Shown: in pieces, positions 1-12,229 of the stretch | Layout: each line of letters opens with the position of its first letter | Position numbering within the stretch: the stretch's first letter is position 1 | NCBI GenBank assembly: GCA_950295325.1 | Contig: OX485805.1 | Coordinates: 55,636,758 to 55,700,757 of the forward strand | DNA: 64,000 nucleotides | Source: Polytrichum commune | Lineage: Eukaryota; Streptophyta; Polytrichopsida; Polytrichales; Polytrichaceae | Reading direction: 5' to 3' | The notes under the pieces: generated by a model | The model's database searches: none | Seen by the model: the letters and a program-made list of their open reading frames with translations, nothing else | Told to the model about the DNA's origin: nothing | Translations under genes and position numbers: made by a program

Positions 1-797
1 GGAAGCTATGAGGTTAAGTTGCCTAAGGCCTTGAATAGGGTTTGGATGGATGACCTCTTGGAAATAGGGAATTATCATATATTATTTGAAAGGTGGCAAT
101 ATTTTTCAAAGTCTTTTTAATTCTTGCGATGTTCATTTCAAAATTACTGATAAAGAAGTATGTCAACTTGAAGATGAAGTAATCTCTCTCTCTCTTGTAT
201 CAATTTATAGGCCCATTTTCGAAAGGCAACCAATTTTTGGTGATGGTTTGCTTCCAAAATTATAGCTAATTTAACATTCGTCAATGCATGTACATGGGTT
301 CCAAGTCTTCTTAACGATAACTTGGCATAGTTTACATGTCATTGTGTGTTTAGATTGTACTAGGGCTTTCTATAGAGCAAAATATTTTTATACATATTCC
401 TGGAATTCATCTAGAATATTAAGTTCCATTTATAAATCATTTCTTAGATCATTTCAACCATTATGAAGATGTCAAATTTAAGTTTTTGGACCTAAAATTA
501 CCCTACCCCAAACGAACCTCACCTGATTCATCCCAATGTTGAAGTACCTGTCAACTAACTATGACAATAAGAACACAAAGTCACATACTTCAAATTATAG
601 AAGCAAGTGGTTTGAGATGACCCTAAACTACCAAATGATAGAGGCGAGGTACCCAAAACGAATGGAGTGGTTGGCAGTTCGATTCCTAGTCATGAAATAT
701 TCTCACTACTTTATGAAGAAAACTAGCGACGTGGCCACATGCCTCCCATGTTCCAACATAAAAATGAAAATGAAAAATAGGAAAGCTAGTCTCTTAC
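1..797. other. Presumed LRR gene intron and flank
   Basis: No confident gene. Around 518-545 the minus strand has a possible acceptor followed by YFNIGMNQ, which could be another short LRR-gene exon, but I cannot fix its donor. Bases 1-70 of the plus strand have a short open frame (PKALNRVWMDDLLEIG) of unknown origin. Confidence 0.3.
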
Positions 798-875
798 AAA
801 AATGCAAGGTAAGGCATAGATACACTCAAAGCTTTGACATCCACTTGTCCACTTAGAGCATTGTTGCTTAAATCC
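798..875 (-). CDS. LRR gene exon, copy A of the triplicated exon
   Basis: A 78 nt exon, phase 2 to 2, acceptor TTGCAG and donor TTT|GTAAGA. It encodes DLSNNALSGQVDVKALSV. It is the last confidently recognised exon before the left edge. Confidence 0.75.
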
Positions 876-3800
876 CTGCAATCATATAAACATTTCCATC
901 ATCCATATTGGCAAACTGTTATATGAAATCATTGACTAATTTTTTTTTTAAATAATTATGCTAGACAAGTGGTTCATAACATTACTCAGCTGATGAGTTA
1001 TGTTCAGCTGCCATGACTTAGGTTTAGTTTGAAGCATTGGAATTTTGGCATCTAGAGGCTTTATTCTCGAATCTAATGTGGGACCCATGAGCACAACTCA
1101 CCAATTGAGTAGTGTTATGTTGACTTTTGATCATCCTCACGTTAGGGTGACATATGTATGTTAAGTAAAATTTTCAACATAGAATGGGGGATATGATATG
1201 AACAAATTTGAAGTCTATAAGACAATATAACCAATTACGTGAATGTAAAATGGAAAAGTTTGACAAGTTATTTAATCATTTTCATATCTATTTACACGAG
1301 TATACTTATTACAAGCAAAGAATCTCTAATATTTTGTTGTCAACTATGCTCTTAAAAAATGGTTGACATTTCAATCCTTGGTCTTGAAATTTTCTCTCTA
1401 CTTGACATGACAAACTAGCCATGTGGCCATGTGGCTCCCGTGTTCCAACATAAAACTAAAAATAAAAATAAGAGAACCAAATCACTCACAAACTTGTAAG
1501 GAAATACATAGGTACATTGAAGGCTTTAAAATCCACTTGTGCACTTAGAGTAGTGTTGCTTAAATGCTTGCAATCATATAATCATTTCCATCATCCATAT
1601 TGGCAAACTGTTATAAGAAAGCATTGATTAATAAAATAAATTAAACAATATACTAGACATGTGGTTCATAACATTACTCAATTGATCAATTGTGTTTAAC
1701 TGCTATGATTTTACACAAAAAACTTTCACTTGTGTCCCAATGGGGAAATTTCCCCAAATTCCCTTTCATGTCCCATGGTTCATAAGGTTTGGAAGGGAAT
1801 GTGGAAAGAGTGGGAATTTTGCTCGTGTCCCTTGATTAATAATGGGAATGCGTAGTTGTACATGGGAAATTGTGTGGATGGGACATTTTGTATGGGTGAT
1901 TGGAATATGCTACTTGGGAGTTTTTGCAAAGGGAAATTTCAAAAAATTAGTGATCATATATATTCCATGAACTTGGTCTAACCTATAGGTAAGCCTTTCC
2001 CACTTACAAGTTAAGACATAGTGGTGTTGGCGAAGGGATACGAACCTAAGATCTCACCACCCTAACTCCAACACCTTAGCCACCAACCTATTGCACATTA
2101 CATATGTAATTTGGGGACTTTTAATCACTTTATATGTAAAGCCGGCATTTACCTTATAAATGTAGAATGTAGAAATTAAAACACCTCCTCCATCCAACAT
2201 AAAAACTTGTCCCTTATAGATTTTTGGCGGATTCATCTCAAATAATTTGGACTAGACTAATTTGGGGTCTTTGAACCTAAATCCGATGTCTAAAAATTGA
2301 GGAGTTTTTAACTATTTCAAGGCTTCTTGTTGGATGAATGAAAAAAGTTGTGGGCGGTAATTCCCTCTCTCTCACATACATTGGTAATCACTTACGAAGG
2401 TGACTCACATCTAGATCTAGATTAGATCTACAAGATCTCTAATATGGAACAAAGATAGAACATTCTTTCATGGACATTTAATATTAAACATGCGATGAGT
2501 ATGAGATGATTAGCAAATCCAAATCGAAGTTCTAGTCACTTGTCAAATATTTTCTGGAGCTCACAATGATATGTTATTCATCATCAATGTAAAAACCTTT
2601 AACCGGCGGAAATAATGTCAAGTGTGGAGGGGCCATCATGTTTTGAAATAAAAGTATTATATTCCCATTATTGAAAAGGTAAAATTGCCCCTTTGATTAA
2701 GAGGCACAATTGTGAGATGAAACAAATTCTCATATTTGATGCATCTCACGTTGGTTTGTCCCATGATGATTCCCCTCTATCATGGGATATACAAACTTCC
2801 CATCTATAACATTGTAACCCATGGGATTTAAGAAATATGTCCCATGTTCTTCCCATGGGACACGATTGGAAGTTGCATGTGTTACATTCAGTCTGAAGCA
2901 TTGGAATTTTCACATATGAAGGCTTTATTCACAAATCTAATGTGGGACCCATGAGCACAACTCAACAGTTGAGAAGTGTTATGTTGACCTTTGATCATCC
3001 TCACATTAGGATGACATATGTATGCTAAATTATTATTTCAACCTAGAATGAGGGATATGATATGAACACATTTGAAGCCTATAAGACTATGTAACCAATT
3101 ATATGAGATTAAAATGAAATAATTTCATCAAATATGTAATCATTTGCATATCTGTTTAGACGAGTATACTTATTACAAGCAAAGAAACCCTAATATTTTA
3201 TTATCAACTATGCTCTTGAAAAGTGGTTGGCAGTTCAATTCTTGGTCGTGAATTCTTCTCTCTACTTGACAAGAATAACTAGCCATGTGGCCACGTGCCT
3301 CTCGTGTTCCAACATAGAATAAAATAAAAATTAGAGAAGCAAGTCTCTTACAAAGTTCCAAGGGAAGGCATAGATACACTCAAAGCTTTGAAATCCACTT
3401 GTCCACTTAGAGCATTGTTGCTTAAATCCCTGCAATCATATAAACATTTCCATCATCCATATTGGCAATTTGTTATTAGAAAGCATTGATTAATAAAATA
3501 AAATAAAATAATACTAGACATGTTCTGCTGCTATGACTTTAGATTCAACCTGAGCATTGGAATTTTGGCATCTAGAGGCTTTATTCTCAAATGTACTCGG
3601 GGACCCATGAACACAACTGAGTAGATGAGTAATGTTATGTTGACCTTTGATGATTTTCACATTAGGGTGACATATGTATGTTAAATTATTATTTCAACAT
3701 AGAATTGGGAATATGATATGAATATATTTGAAGTCTATAAGACAATGTAACCAATTATATGAGAGTAAAATGGAACAATTTGATCAATTATTTAATCATT

Positions 3801-6800
3801 ACAAGCAAAGAAGCTCTAATATTTTATTGTCAACTATAAGCCCAAATTGACTTTCTTGAAAGAGCATTAAACCGGCACACAAAGGTAATACTAAGTTTGG
3901 GTTTTACTTAGGCTATTTTAAACCTATTTGAATTTACTTTCAATGCTTAGAGTATATTACATTGGTTTCTAGAACAAAACTAATGTCAAGTGGTGGTAAA
4001 GGTTCTGATCTAGGCTAAATCATGATGTAACCAAATCTAAATAACTATAAAGCAATGAGGGAGTTGGTGAGGTCAAAAAGGTAGTTGCACTTTTTGGAAA
4101 AGTCTCCCAACACCCGCATTGGAAACCTCTTTGATACCTATTTGAAGCACGGGTAGATCACTGTAAGGCATTTTTGTGCACCACATGCGGCTAGGGGGTT
4201 TTTGTTTTGGGGCTATTTACCTTGAAGGGCTGAATTAAAGCCTCCCTATAATTACTTAAATTTCAAAAATGGCCCATTTGTTTGCACCCTTCCATTACTT
4301 ATATTGTCCAAGTCACTGCAATTTTTTGTACTCTATATTCCTTTTAAGTAATAAAAGCTAATCTACTTCCTAACGCAATTGACGAGTGTTGAGGGAAAGC
4401 ATGGAAACAAAGAAGGGTGCAAACAGTAATACCATTGCAAACAAAGTTATGAAGAAAACACATAGGAGACCATAGCAAAGTTGTACCATTGCAAACATTG
4501 TTATGATGAAAACACATAGGAGATGCCAACACAAATACCATAGTGGTCACGGGGGGATCACACCCCCTTACATTTCATAACCACGTGCGATAAACGTTTG
4601 CTACCCTATATTACATGCCATAGATAAATTTTAAAATTATGATATTTTTTCTACATACACATAACCATTGATAATATCTTTTGTATATTTTTTTGAAATT
4701 TTTAGTCATCTTCATTTTTTGTAGTAATTTTTTTAGTTCAATGTTGCGTCATTCTAGTTAGAAACGGTATGTTTTATAAAAAAAACAAATCATCAAATTT
4801 GGTTACCAATTTTTACTATGGAATAGATACTATGTATATCTACTCATGAAAAAAAAATCATAAACTTTTGAACCATTTTGGTGATGCTTTATGTAAAAAG
4901 TAGATTTTTTTTTATCGCACGTGGTGTTCAACTTGACAATGAAGTGCACCCCCCGTGATAGTGGTCATTGCAATGCAAGTGACCAAAAACACAGAGCATA
5001 GTAAAGCGGGTTTAGAATTTACAATTTAGGGTGGAGTCCACAATGTTACAACGTGTACAAAGTAACCCCAAGTACACCACAAATAGGGTAAGGGTGGAAA
5101 CAGAGGAAAAATGTCCGTGTGTTCACAAACACAACATGCAATTTACAAAATGCTGACCCAAACTCATCAAAAAACGGGAAGAACGGCAGCGGTTTAGGAG
5201 TCCATACTATACATACCTTCTAGGATCCTTATCTTCAGCCCTTATATTAATTTTACAAAAAATAATGGCCCACGTTTTATGTCCATCTAACTTACTTATA
5301 ATGGGATTGTCTACATTTAATGGCCCCTTCATTATTTGGAATTCCTTTATAAATTTTATAACAAATGATTTTAATCCTCTCTATATTATGCCGCACTTCG
5401 TTTTTAAAATGCACTAAGTGATCTACCCGTGATCTAAAGCTTCTATATTTCATTAATTATCCATTCATTCACCCTTGCTTTGCAGGCTTTTACCTTCTTG
5501 TTGAGGTAAATTTGCGGGTACTCAAAGGGTACCCTCCTAACATAGCTACTTAATGTTATGAAGTGGAAAAATAGATATTGTTAGTTTCATAAATGGTTTC
5601 TTGGTGACAAAAAGGCCACGCATGTTTTACAAAGTACTATCATAAGGTTAGGGTTTTCCAAAAGGAAAAAAAAAGAACATTCTTGAGATGGCAAAGAGGC
5701 TCTTATATTTTATTGTCAACTTTGCTCTTAGATATTGTTGGTCTCATGGTGACAAAAATGCCAGGCAGGTCATAAGGTTAGGGTTTCACTATCAAAAAAT
5801 GAAATTCCAAAAGAGAAAAAACATTCTTGAGGTGATTTATGGCCAAGTCTTTTGTACAAGATCACAAACCCCAGCGACTACATCATTTTCCTCCATTATT
5901 GTGGTGAAATTGATAGGCTTTTAACCATTTGTCAGAAACTTTATTTTCCCACTGTCTAGACATACAAGCTGGTGTAGGTTAAGAATCTCACATATGGCCA
6001 ATTGTAGTATTAGCGTTGAACTTGGGGATGGCTCCAATGAATGAGTTAGAACTCAAGTTTCTGCCAATCATCCATAATAACTTTGATTAAGGAACTGCAA
6101 AAGTCACATACCTAAGGTAGATGGGTCATAGAGAAGTTACTTTTCCCAACTAGCCCACATCTCCCAGGATACAAAACACGCAATTAGCACGAGATGGTTA
6201 GCAAATTCAAATAAAAGTCATAGCCACTTTTCCTATAAATTTTGAGAGTTTATGTGGTTCCTTGTCAAGGTGAAGATTCTTATGCTCATCAAGCAGTCAT
6301 ATAAGTCCCTCCCACTTATGTTGACTATTGAACCTAGATCAATTTACATATTTTGAGTATGCAGTCCAATCGCTTTTCGAGACATATCATTTTGGTGTCC
6401 ATTCTTGGATCCATACCTTTCACCACACACCACTCAAATGAAGGTGTCCAATTAAGATAAGTAACCGAATTAAGCATGTGAACCTTATGCCTCATTGGGG
6501 GCTTCTAGGCTTAAGGAGTTTGGGAATCAAGCCATAGCCTACCCCACAATTCATAGATAGAGGAATGCACATCGAATCACTAATTTATTTCATTATATTG
6601 GAAAGCGGTTATCTTCAAGCAAGAAATACGAATGATTAACTTACATATAACTCAAACTCATTTGTATGTCGAGTAAAAAATCCAGACTTCCATTGAGTTG
6701 GTTACTATCCAAGTATCTGCATCACACACATGAATTGGTTAAACTTTAATCTTATGATTCTTTTGTGTAATGTGGGCAACAATCAAGTAATCTAGTAAGA

Positions 6801-9800
6801 AGACAAGTAATGATTAGATCATGCCATGTGAACACAAATGTTCATAAAATTAAAATTTAGTTGAAGCATGACTGATGAATATAACTATCCTAACTTTAGA
6901 AAATCACAAAGCATTTGGAAGTTGGGGTAGCGAAGGTATCTCACAAGTTTGATAGATTATTTTTGAAAGTGGAGGATTTGAAAGATGGCACCTCGCCACT
7001 GAAAAGGTTATTTGACAAGATCCTGTCATATATGCATGACAATACGTGAAAGAAATTTAATGTGCACGATGATTAATTGATAGCTAGATAGATAGGTAGG
7101 TAAGTAGAAATAAACGTTGTCTCCTAGCACAACAAGCACAAATGAAGAGCCTCTTTGTTCATAAAATGTTGTCCTTTTCTAAGGCGGGAGGGACGGAACT
7201 CATTGTAGGCATGAATTAAGCATGGGATAATGAATGTATACAAAATTTGTTCATGATACCCATACTTAATCATGGACAAGGTACACAAATAAAATACAAA
7301 AAGTTGTTATAATGATTATGCTAAGTCAAATTGTGATATTTTTGTTTCAAGGTTCAATAAAAACCCTTTACCATGAGCATGGTGTTCACTAGTTGCTAGG
7401 CTAGTAAGCTCAATGTAAACAAATAACTTGACATGCATACACTGAAGAATGCCTTACAAATACGTAAGATAACATGGCATCTTTGCTATGACATTCAAAC
7501 TCCCATTGAGACGATTATTGCTCAAGTCTCTGAACAACACAATTCAAGACGACATGTTGTTGAGTCAAGGAAGTATGAAGATTAAAAAACAATAAGTACA
7601 TTGAGGTGGCCATATGTGTATCAAACGGACTTGCACCAACCAACTCCTGACTAACCATAGATAGAAACACATATAGCAAGGTAGGAAACAATGAGATACT
7701 ACAATGCACCATGTGCTTCTATTGTGAATGAAGTGACACAATCATGAAACCCATTATTCGGGTCAACCTTGTTGAATCTCTTAAAAAATAGTAAACTGTT
7801 CCTCTCTAAATTTTATTATTTTCAAGCAAGTCCACAGTTTCATTCTAAGTATGGACATTATGTCATAATGTAAGATTAATATAAAGCAAATGGTGGAGAA
7901 CAATAACAACTATTGTAAGTTGTAGTAACTTGAAAATCCCATCAAGAGAGACAAGTGATGAATTGGGGAAAATGGAACTCACAAAGTATTGAGACTTGTC
8001 AAATTCTTGAAGGCCGCAGGTAATTCACCCGCTATTGAGAAAGTGTCATTGTAGCTGTTCAATTCATTGTAGTCATATGTGCCGGAGATTCCGAGTAACC
8101 TATGTTTGTGAAGGGCGATCATCAATGCCAACACAAACGTAGGCCATCAGAAATGCATCACAATGGACATTATAAGGAATCTCCAATATACTTAAGGCGA
8201 GTAAATCAGAATGAGAAAATTACGAGATCACAAGTTGAGTTTGCATTTAAAGACAACAATGGCCACACCTACCATCCTCAAGTTCAATAGACAAGGATTC
8301 TATTTTGACGATCCCTATTTTATGTGCATAAACCTCACTTTGTCCAGGTGATGAGAAATTCGGGAACTTGCACTGAAATTATGATACTAAAATTATGCAT
8401 TCTTGGTTAAGGTAGGGGTGGCAATTTCCGTCCAAATTTCAGATGTGCCTAGTTGGGATGCTGAAACTATTTTTTTACAAATTTTGAGCGCTCCGCAAAG
8501 CTGGTGCAAGAGCAACTATGAAAAAATCAAAATTTTCCAGCATGTCTATGATTTCCTACAAATTTTTAAAGGAAACCTTGTAGAGTGACCAACACTCGCA
8601 CATAGGGTACGTGGTATATCCACAGGGTGGATTTCTAAAACCGACCGCTGGCAGCCAATGAAATGCTGGCAGAACTATGAACGGTAAAAGCACCTTGATA
8701 GGTGCTTTTGTAAACCCAAGTAAAAGCACCTAGATAGGTGCTTCCGACCCTAGGGGTCGACTTTAGGACCCGCACGGAAATTGCCACCCCTACCTTAGTA
8801 CACTGAACACCAATTCAACATCAAAAACCGCGATTTTGCAGAAAGGTTGCAAAATTTTGGTGCTTGCCAAAACCTTATTCATTCATGTGGGTCAGTTCTA
8901 TCGACTATTGAGTGAAGCAATTATGTTATGTGGGCCCATAAACAAAGTACACTCCAAACCTCTGTGATATCACGCTTCATAAGGGTCTACAAATTGATTA
9001 AAATGTACATAAATGACACTTGAATTTAGCATGTGAAAGAATATCTTCCTCTTGCATACTAAAATGGGAACACATGACACTTGTCATTAGCATGCTCAAT
9101 TGGATTTTTTTCCTTGCATACTAAACTACAAGAATCTCATCTCAAGTATTCCAATGTGTTACGCTAAATGTCATAATGTAAATAATGTTTCACTTAAAAA
9201 AGTTACTTATGTTGATGAAGAACATCATCTTGGCTATTAGCATACATGAAACTTTGAGACCTCTAGGTGTCTAAGTTTAAGGCCAAGTTGCAAAATGTGT
9301 AAGTAACATTGAAATACTATAAATCGTGTAGTAATTTTTGGAGAATGTTCATACATTCAGGCTAACACTTGGAAATTTGGGTGTAGTTATATTCTTGGCA
9401 CTATTCACATGATGTATTGTTCATCCCAACATTATTCACTGAAAATATTATTCATAGCAATAATATTCAGCAACAATACCGACACTATTCACAAAATTCA
9501 TACTATTCATACCGACGTTATTCACTATCATACCAACATCAATGATTTATTCTTATTATCTTAGTTTCTTTTCATGAAGGGACGATAATGGAGGCCCCTA
9601 TCAAATGCTCAATTGTGTAACTCTCAATAAGCTACTAGTGTTCTGTAGACCTTGCTAAATTATCAAGTTCTTCCTTATTTTCCATATCAAATTTTTATCT
9701 CAATCCAATGTACTTCCTAAAATGATATAGACATTCATTTCGTTAGACATCTTCTTTATGTTGAGTCTGCAAACTTGCGAGCATCATGACACATCAAACG

Positions 9801-11244
9801 TGCCACATTTATTTTAAGTAATGAAATAAGCATTTGAAGGGAACAAGATAAGTGAAATACCTCAAAGTATCCACATCGTAAACATATGGATCACAGAGAA
9901 CACCAGTCCACTTGGTACATGGGTCAGTGTTGAGTGACCAATTTAGTGCTCCAGACATCTTGGGGTTACTTGCATTCCATGTTTCAAAGATGTCGAATAT
10001 TGCTTTTTCTGCAACACAAAAAATTATCACCATAGAAAAATTACATAATCAAAAGTTCAACTTGAACATTATATAAACATATGAGACTTGGACAACATGT
10101 TGTGTGTTGAAGCAAATCGTCTTGTGTCACTGTAAAATTTAAAAATCTACCACTATAGTGGATTTACAAATTTGTATACTGAAGCAATTCTCATATGTTG
10201 GTAGTGGGAGGTGTGCACATGAAGCATATACAAAAGCCTCAAACATGACAACTCTTTTGATGCTGGATGAATGTGGTGTAAAAATTTCATGAAGTAAATG
10301 AAGCTTGCACATTGTGAAATAACAACATATTTTGGCACAAGGTCAATGGGCACACCTTCATCATCGCCTCATCTCATGATAGTTCCACGTCATGCCACAT
10401 GAGATTCATTTCAAAGTTCTTTGTAAGCTCATCTAGATTCTAGAATGTATAGGTTCTTTCCACAAAGCAATCATGATCATAAACTCTTCAAGAACATAAA
10501 GTCGGGCCTTCCAATTTGCAAAGTTCTCACTGTTACTTAGGATTAAGATTTTCAATTCTCTAGACTTCACTCCTCCTACATGTCTGATTGGGATTAGATT
10601 TTGCCAACTATTGAACAAATAACTTGGTGACTTCGTCAACTCAATTAGAATACTCAAAAGTTTGAACAAGTGAAACTTAGAATTGTTTGCATGCTTTCGA
10701 AATTTCAACATTATTTGAAGATGTTAAAATCATCCACATGATGAACATGGGCATTGATAGATTGTGAATTTGTCAAAGGCAAGTTGTTGTTCTTAGCAAG
10801 TATTGACAAACATGCTAATACTTAGATCATTAGATGTCATGGACTTCTTCGATTCATTTACAAAAAAATTCATGTGCTAAGCAACTCACTTAATCTACAA
10901 TTTTTATATAATTTTCAACAAAGTTTTGTTTTCAAAAATTCCCAAAGAATTTAATAATACAAACTATACCCTTGGTTAATTAAGAGGGCAATATTGTCCA
11001 AGTCCATAATGCCATTGCCCTGAAGTGAACCCGTAATGTGTAGTGGGATAAACTCATTTAACTCCTATCAAGCAATAACTTATAGACACAAAATTTGCTT
11101 GCAACAATCAATGGCTACAGGGTGCAATAATTACTCACCACTCAATGACAAAGTTTGGTTGGCAGTGCAGATGTCAAATACTGTGAGCAGAATCAAGAGA
11201 GCTATGAACACCGACGAAGCTTGTAGCACGAGTGATGACTCCAT
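798..11244 (-). CDS. LRR receptor-like gene, 5' part (3' end off the window)
   Basis: A multi-exon minus-strand gene assembled by hand. Exons (high to low coordinate) are 11139-11244, 9861-10008, 7983-8099, 7458-7529, 6645-6716, 5992-6060, 3352-3429 and 798-875. Every junction has GT/AG borders and matching phase: phase 1 after exon 1, phase 2 at all others. The product starts with a signal peptide, then an LRR N-cap with the C..WTGVLC pattern, then 23-26 residue leucine-rich repeats such as DLSNNRLNGSL and YLDSNQLNGSL. One LRR per in-phase exon is typical of plant LRR receptor-like kinases. No kinase domain is visible; it would lie left of base 1. Three TIR elements (1714-2881, 4548-4957, 8410-8795) sit in introns. 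Further small exons between 3430 and 5990 and below 798 may have been missed. It could be a kinase-less receptor-like protein or a decayed gene. Confidence 0.75.
1490..1567 (-). pseudogene. Decayed LRR exon, copy B of the triplicated exon
   Basis: Aligns without gaps to 3352-3429 and 798-875, but the acceptor has changed from GCAG|G to GCAAG. The nearest AG is therefore one base late and would shift the frame. Residues also drift (LSNTTLSAQVDFKAF). The donor is intact. It is probably skipped in the mRNA. Confidence 0.65.
1714..2881. mobile_element. TIR element, 1168 bp, TTA target duplication
   Basis: The ends are imperfect inverted repeats: CAC at the left tip and GTG at the right, with TGTGTCCCA-ATGGG inside each end. 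Both sides are flanked by TTA (1711-1713, 2882-2884). The other two copies of the host repeat unit lack the insert, which defines the borders. A TTA duplication is typical of PIF/Harbinger-type elements. No transposase is present, so it is non-autonomous. Confidence 0.55.
2023..2088 (-). mobile_element. tRNA-derived SINE-like head
   Basis: On the minus strand a tRNA-like stretch has an A-box-like TGGCTAAGGTGTTGG and a B-box-like GGTTCGTATCC, with GGTTGG and CCAACACC able to pair at the ends. It lies inside the 1714-2881 element. The arms are too irregular for a functional tRNA, so a SINE head is more likely. Confidence 0.45.
3352..3429 (-). CDS. LRR gene exon, copy C of a triplicated exon
   Basis: A 78 nt exon, phase 2 to 2, acceptor TTGCAG and donor TTT|GTAAGA. 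It encodes DLSNNALSGQVDFKALSV. It is nearly identical to the exon at 798-875, and the flanking intron sequence is shared too. Confidence 0.75.
4431..4535. repeat. Two-copy tandem repeat, about 55 bp
   Basis: ACCATTGCAAACA followed by GTTATGA-GAAAACACATAGG occurs twice in a row, immediately left of the MITE insertion point. Confidence 0.6.
4548..4957. mobile_element. hAT-type MITE, 410 bp, perfect 8 bp target duplication
   Basis: Starts CACGGGGGG and ends CCCCCCGTG. A second inverted block (CCACGTGCGATAAA near 4583, TTTATCGCACGTGG near 4911) completes the subterminal pairing. The 8 bp ATAGTGGT is duplicated exactly at 4540-4547 and 4958-4965. The interior is AT-rich and non-coding. The 8 bp duplication fits the hAT superfamily. 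It sits in an LRR-gene intron. Confidence 0.75.
5992..6060 (-). CDS. LRR gene exon: one 23-residue LRR
   Basis: A 69 nt exon, phase 2 to 2, acceptor GGCAG and donor AT|GTGAGA. It encodes NLSSNSFIGAIPKFNANT, an LRR with the GxIP signature of plant extracellular repeats. Confidence 0.78.
6645..6716 (-). CDS. LRR gene exon: one 24-residue LRR
   Basis: A 72 nt exon, phase 2 to 2, acceptor ATGCAG and donor AT|GTAAGT. It encodes LYLDSNQLNGSLDFLLDI. Confidence 0.8.
7458..7529 (-). CDS. LRR gene exon: one 24-residue LRR
   Basis: A 72 nt exon, phase 2 to 2, acceptor TTCAG and donor TTT|GTAAGG. It encodes LDLSNNRLNGSLNVIAKM, a clean LxLSxNxLxGxL repeat. Confidence 0.8.
7983..8099 (-). CDS. LRR gene exon 3: cap-to-repeat transition
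   Basis: Acceptor CATAG and donor TTT|GTGAGT. The phase-2 join gives LLGISGTYDYNELNS followed by AGELPAAFKNLTSLNTL, a typical first LRR (GELP-F-NLTSL-L). Confidence 0.75.
8410..8795. mobile_element. MITE, 386 bp, with about 22 bp perfect TIR
   Basis: The left end AGGTAGGGGTGGCAATTTCC and its exact reverse complement at the right form a perfect terminal inverted repeat, flanked by TA on both sides (8408-8409, 8796-8797). The interior holds two short inverted AAAGCACCT/AGGTGCTT motifs and no transposase. TAGGGGTGGCAA is a common plant hAT tip, but the only clean target duplication is TA, so the superfamily is unsettled. It lies in the LRR-gene intron between exons 2 and 3. Confidence 0.7.
9861..10008 (-). 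CDS. LRR gene exon 2: LRR N-terminal cap
   Basis: Acceptor TTGCAG at 10009-10010 and donor GAG|GTATTT at 9860. The phase-1 join reads EKAIFDIFETWNAS, then NWSLNTDPCTKWTGVLCD. Paired cysteines around W-T-G-V-L-C are the hallmark of the plant LRRNT_2 cap that shields the first repeat. Confidence 0.8.
11139..11244 (-). CDS. LRR gene exon 1: start codon and signal peptide
   Basis: The ATG at 11244 begins MESSLVLQASSVFIALLI, a basic-poor start followed by a hydrophobic core and a polar DICTANQ, as expected for a secretory signal peptide. An upstream in-frame ATG would add about 35 residues with no signal-like character, so the internal ATG is preferred. The exon ends in a strong donor (G|GTGAGT), leaving phase 1. 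Confidence 0.75.
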
Positions 11245-12219
11245 TTCAAAGTGTCTCTGCAATTCAACAGAGATAACTATTAAATCACGTCCTAATGTAC
11301 AGATCAATCGAAGTCGCCATGTCCATTTTATACACGAGAGGCAACACATTCAAGTCCGGTCTTTTTAGGACTTTGAAGCAATTAAAGTACCGCAAGCAAC
11401 AATATTATTTCAATTTTGAGTTAAAACTATCATACAACACTAGCAATTTCATACGAAATATTTGAGTGATATTTGGTTAGAGTAGACCTAAGAATGGACA
11501 CCAAAATGACATGTATTTGGAAGAGATTGGACTAAGTGCTAAACATTCTAGGCTCGATGGTCCACATGATTGGAGGGACCTATACGACCATTTAATGGGT
11601 ACGAGAATCTTCACTTTGATATTAATAATGATAAGATATTCAAATGAGCCCCCAAGAATGATGAGGCAAAATCTAGGGGCACGATTTAGACTTGCTAATG
11701 ATCTCACACTAATTTTGTATTATTCCAAATCGTACGAGAAGGGGGTGTAGAGAGAAAAGTATCCAGATAACACACGTCTACTTTACTTGAAGTTCAACCT
11801 CACCAAGGTGTGTCTGGACTGAAGGGCCTAAGACTCAGTAGCACTTGAAACTCCAGTGTCAAGCCCTTGTATGTGGAGAAGAAGAAACGTAGATACTGAC
11901 AGACCGAGAGAAACTGACACGTAAATGGACTGTCATCTCACAAAAATAGTTTCAATTACTTGCTGTGCATGCATTACCCGAACCGATTACCCTGTTGGCG
12001 ACAATTTGTGTGTTGCTACAAACATTCTGAAATGACGTTTCGGGAGGAAATTCTTACGGAGCATGGGCATAGATTCTGGAAAGAATCACATTATGATCAC
12101 AACCACACAAAGTTATTAGTGTGGCCGGGTTGTTCTACTATAATCTACACATAATATGGTTACACGGACTACAAGAGCAAGAAAGAAGGGCAGGAAAAAC
12201 ACTGCGTGTGAGCGTCTGC
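11245..12219. other. Upstream flank of the LRR gene
   Basis: No gene recognised. The segment should hold the LRR-gene promoter, but no convincing TATA box or element can be assigned. Stretches near 11490-11560 resemble sequence at 6370-6420 and 40840-40900, suggesting a dispersed repeat. Confidence 0.3.
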
Positions 12220-12229
12220 AGATTTCAAC

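Larger units (their letters stand above)
560..3840. repeat. Triplicated exon-plus-intron unit in the LRR gene
   Basis: Three related copies of a roughly 0.7-0.9 kb unit. Each holds an LRR exon (about 800, 1490, 3350) and a shared downstream intron block beginning GCATTGGAATTTT (about 1035, 2893, 3557). The middle copy is split by the TIR element at 1714-2881. Confidence 0.65.

Noticed and set aside
2023-2088. Functional tRNA gene
   Set aside because: The A- and B-box-like motifs are present but the cloverleaf arms do not pair well, and it sits inside a mobile element.
8403-8588. Small plus-strand gene
   Set aside because: Lies within the MITE at 8410-8795 and uses its TIR as coding sequence.
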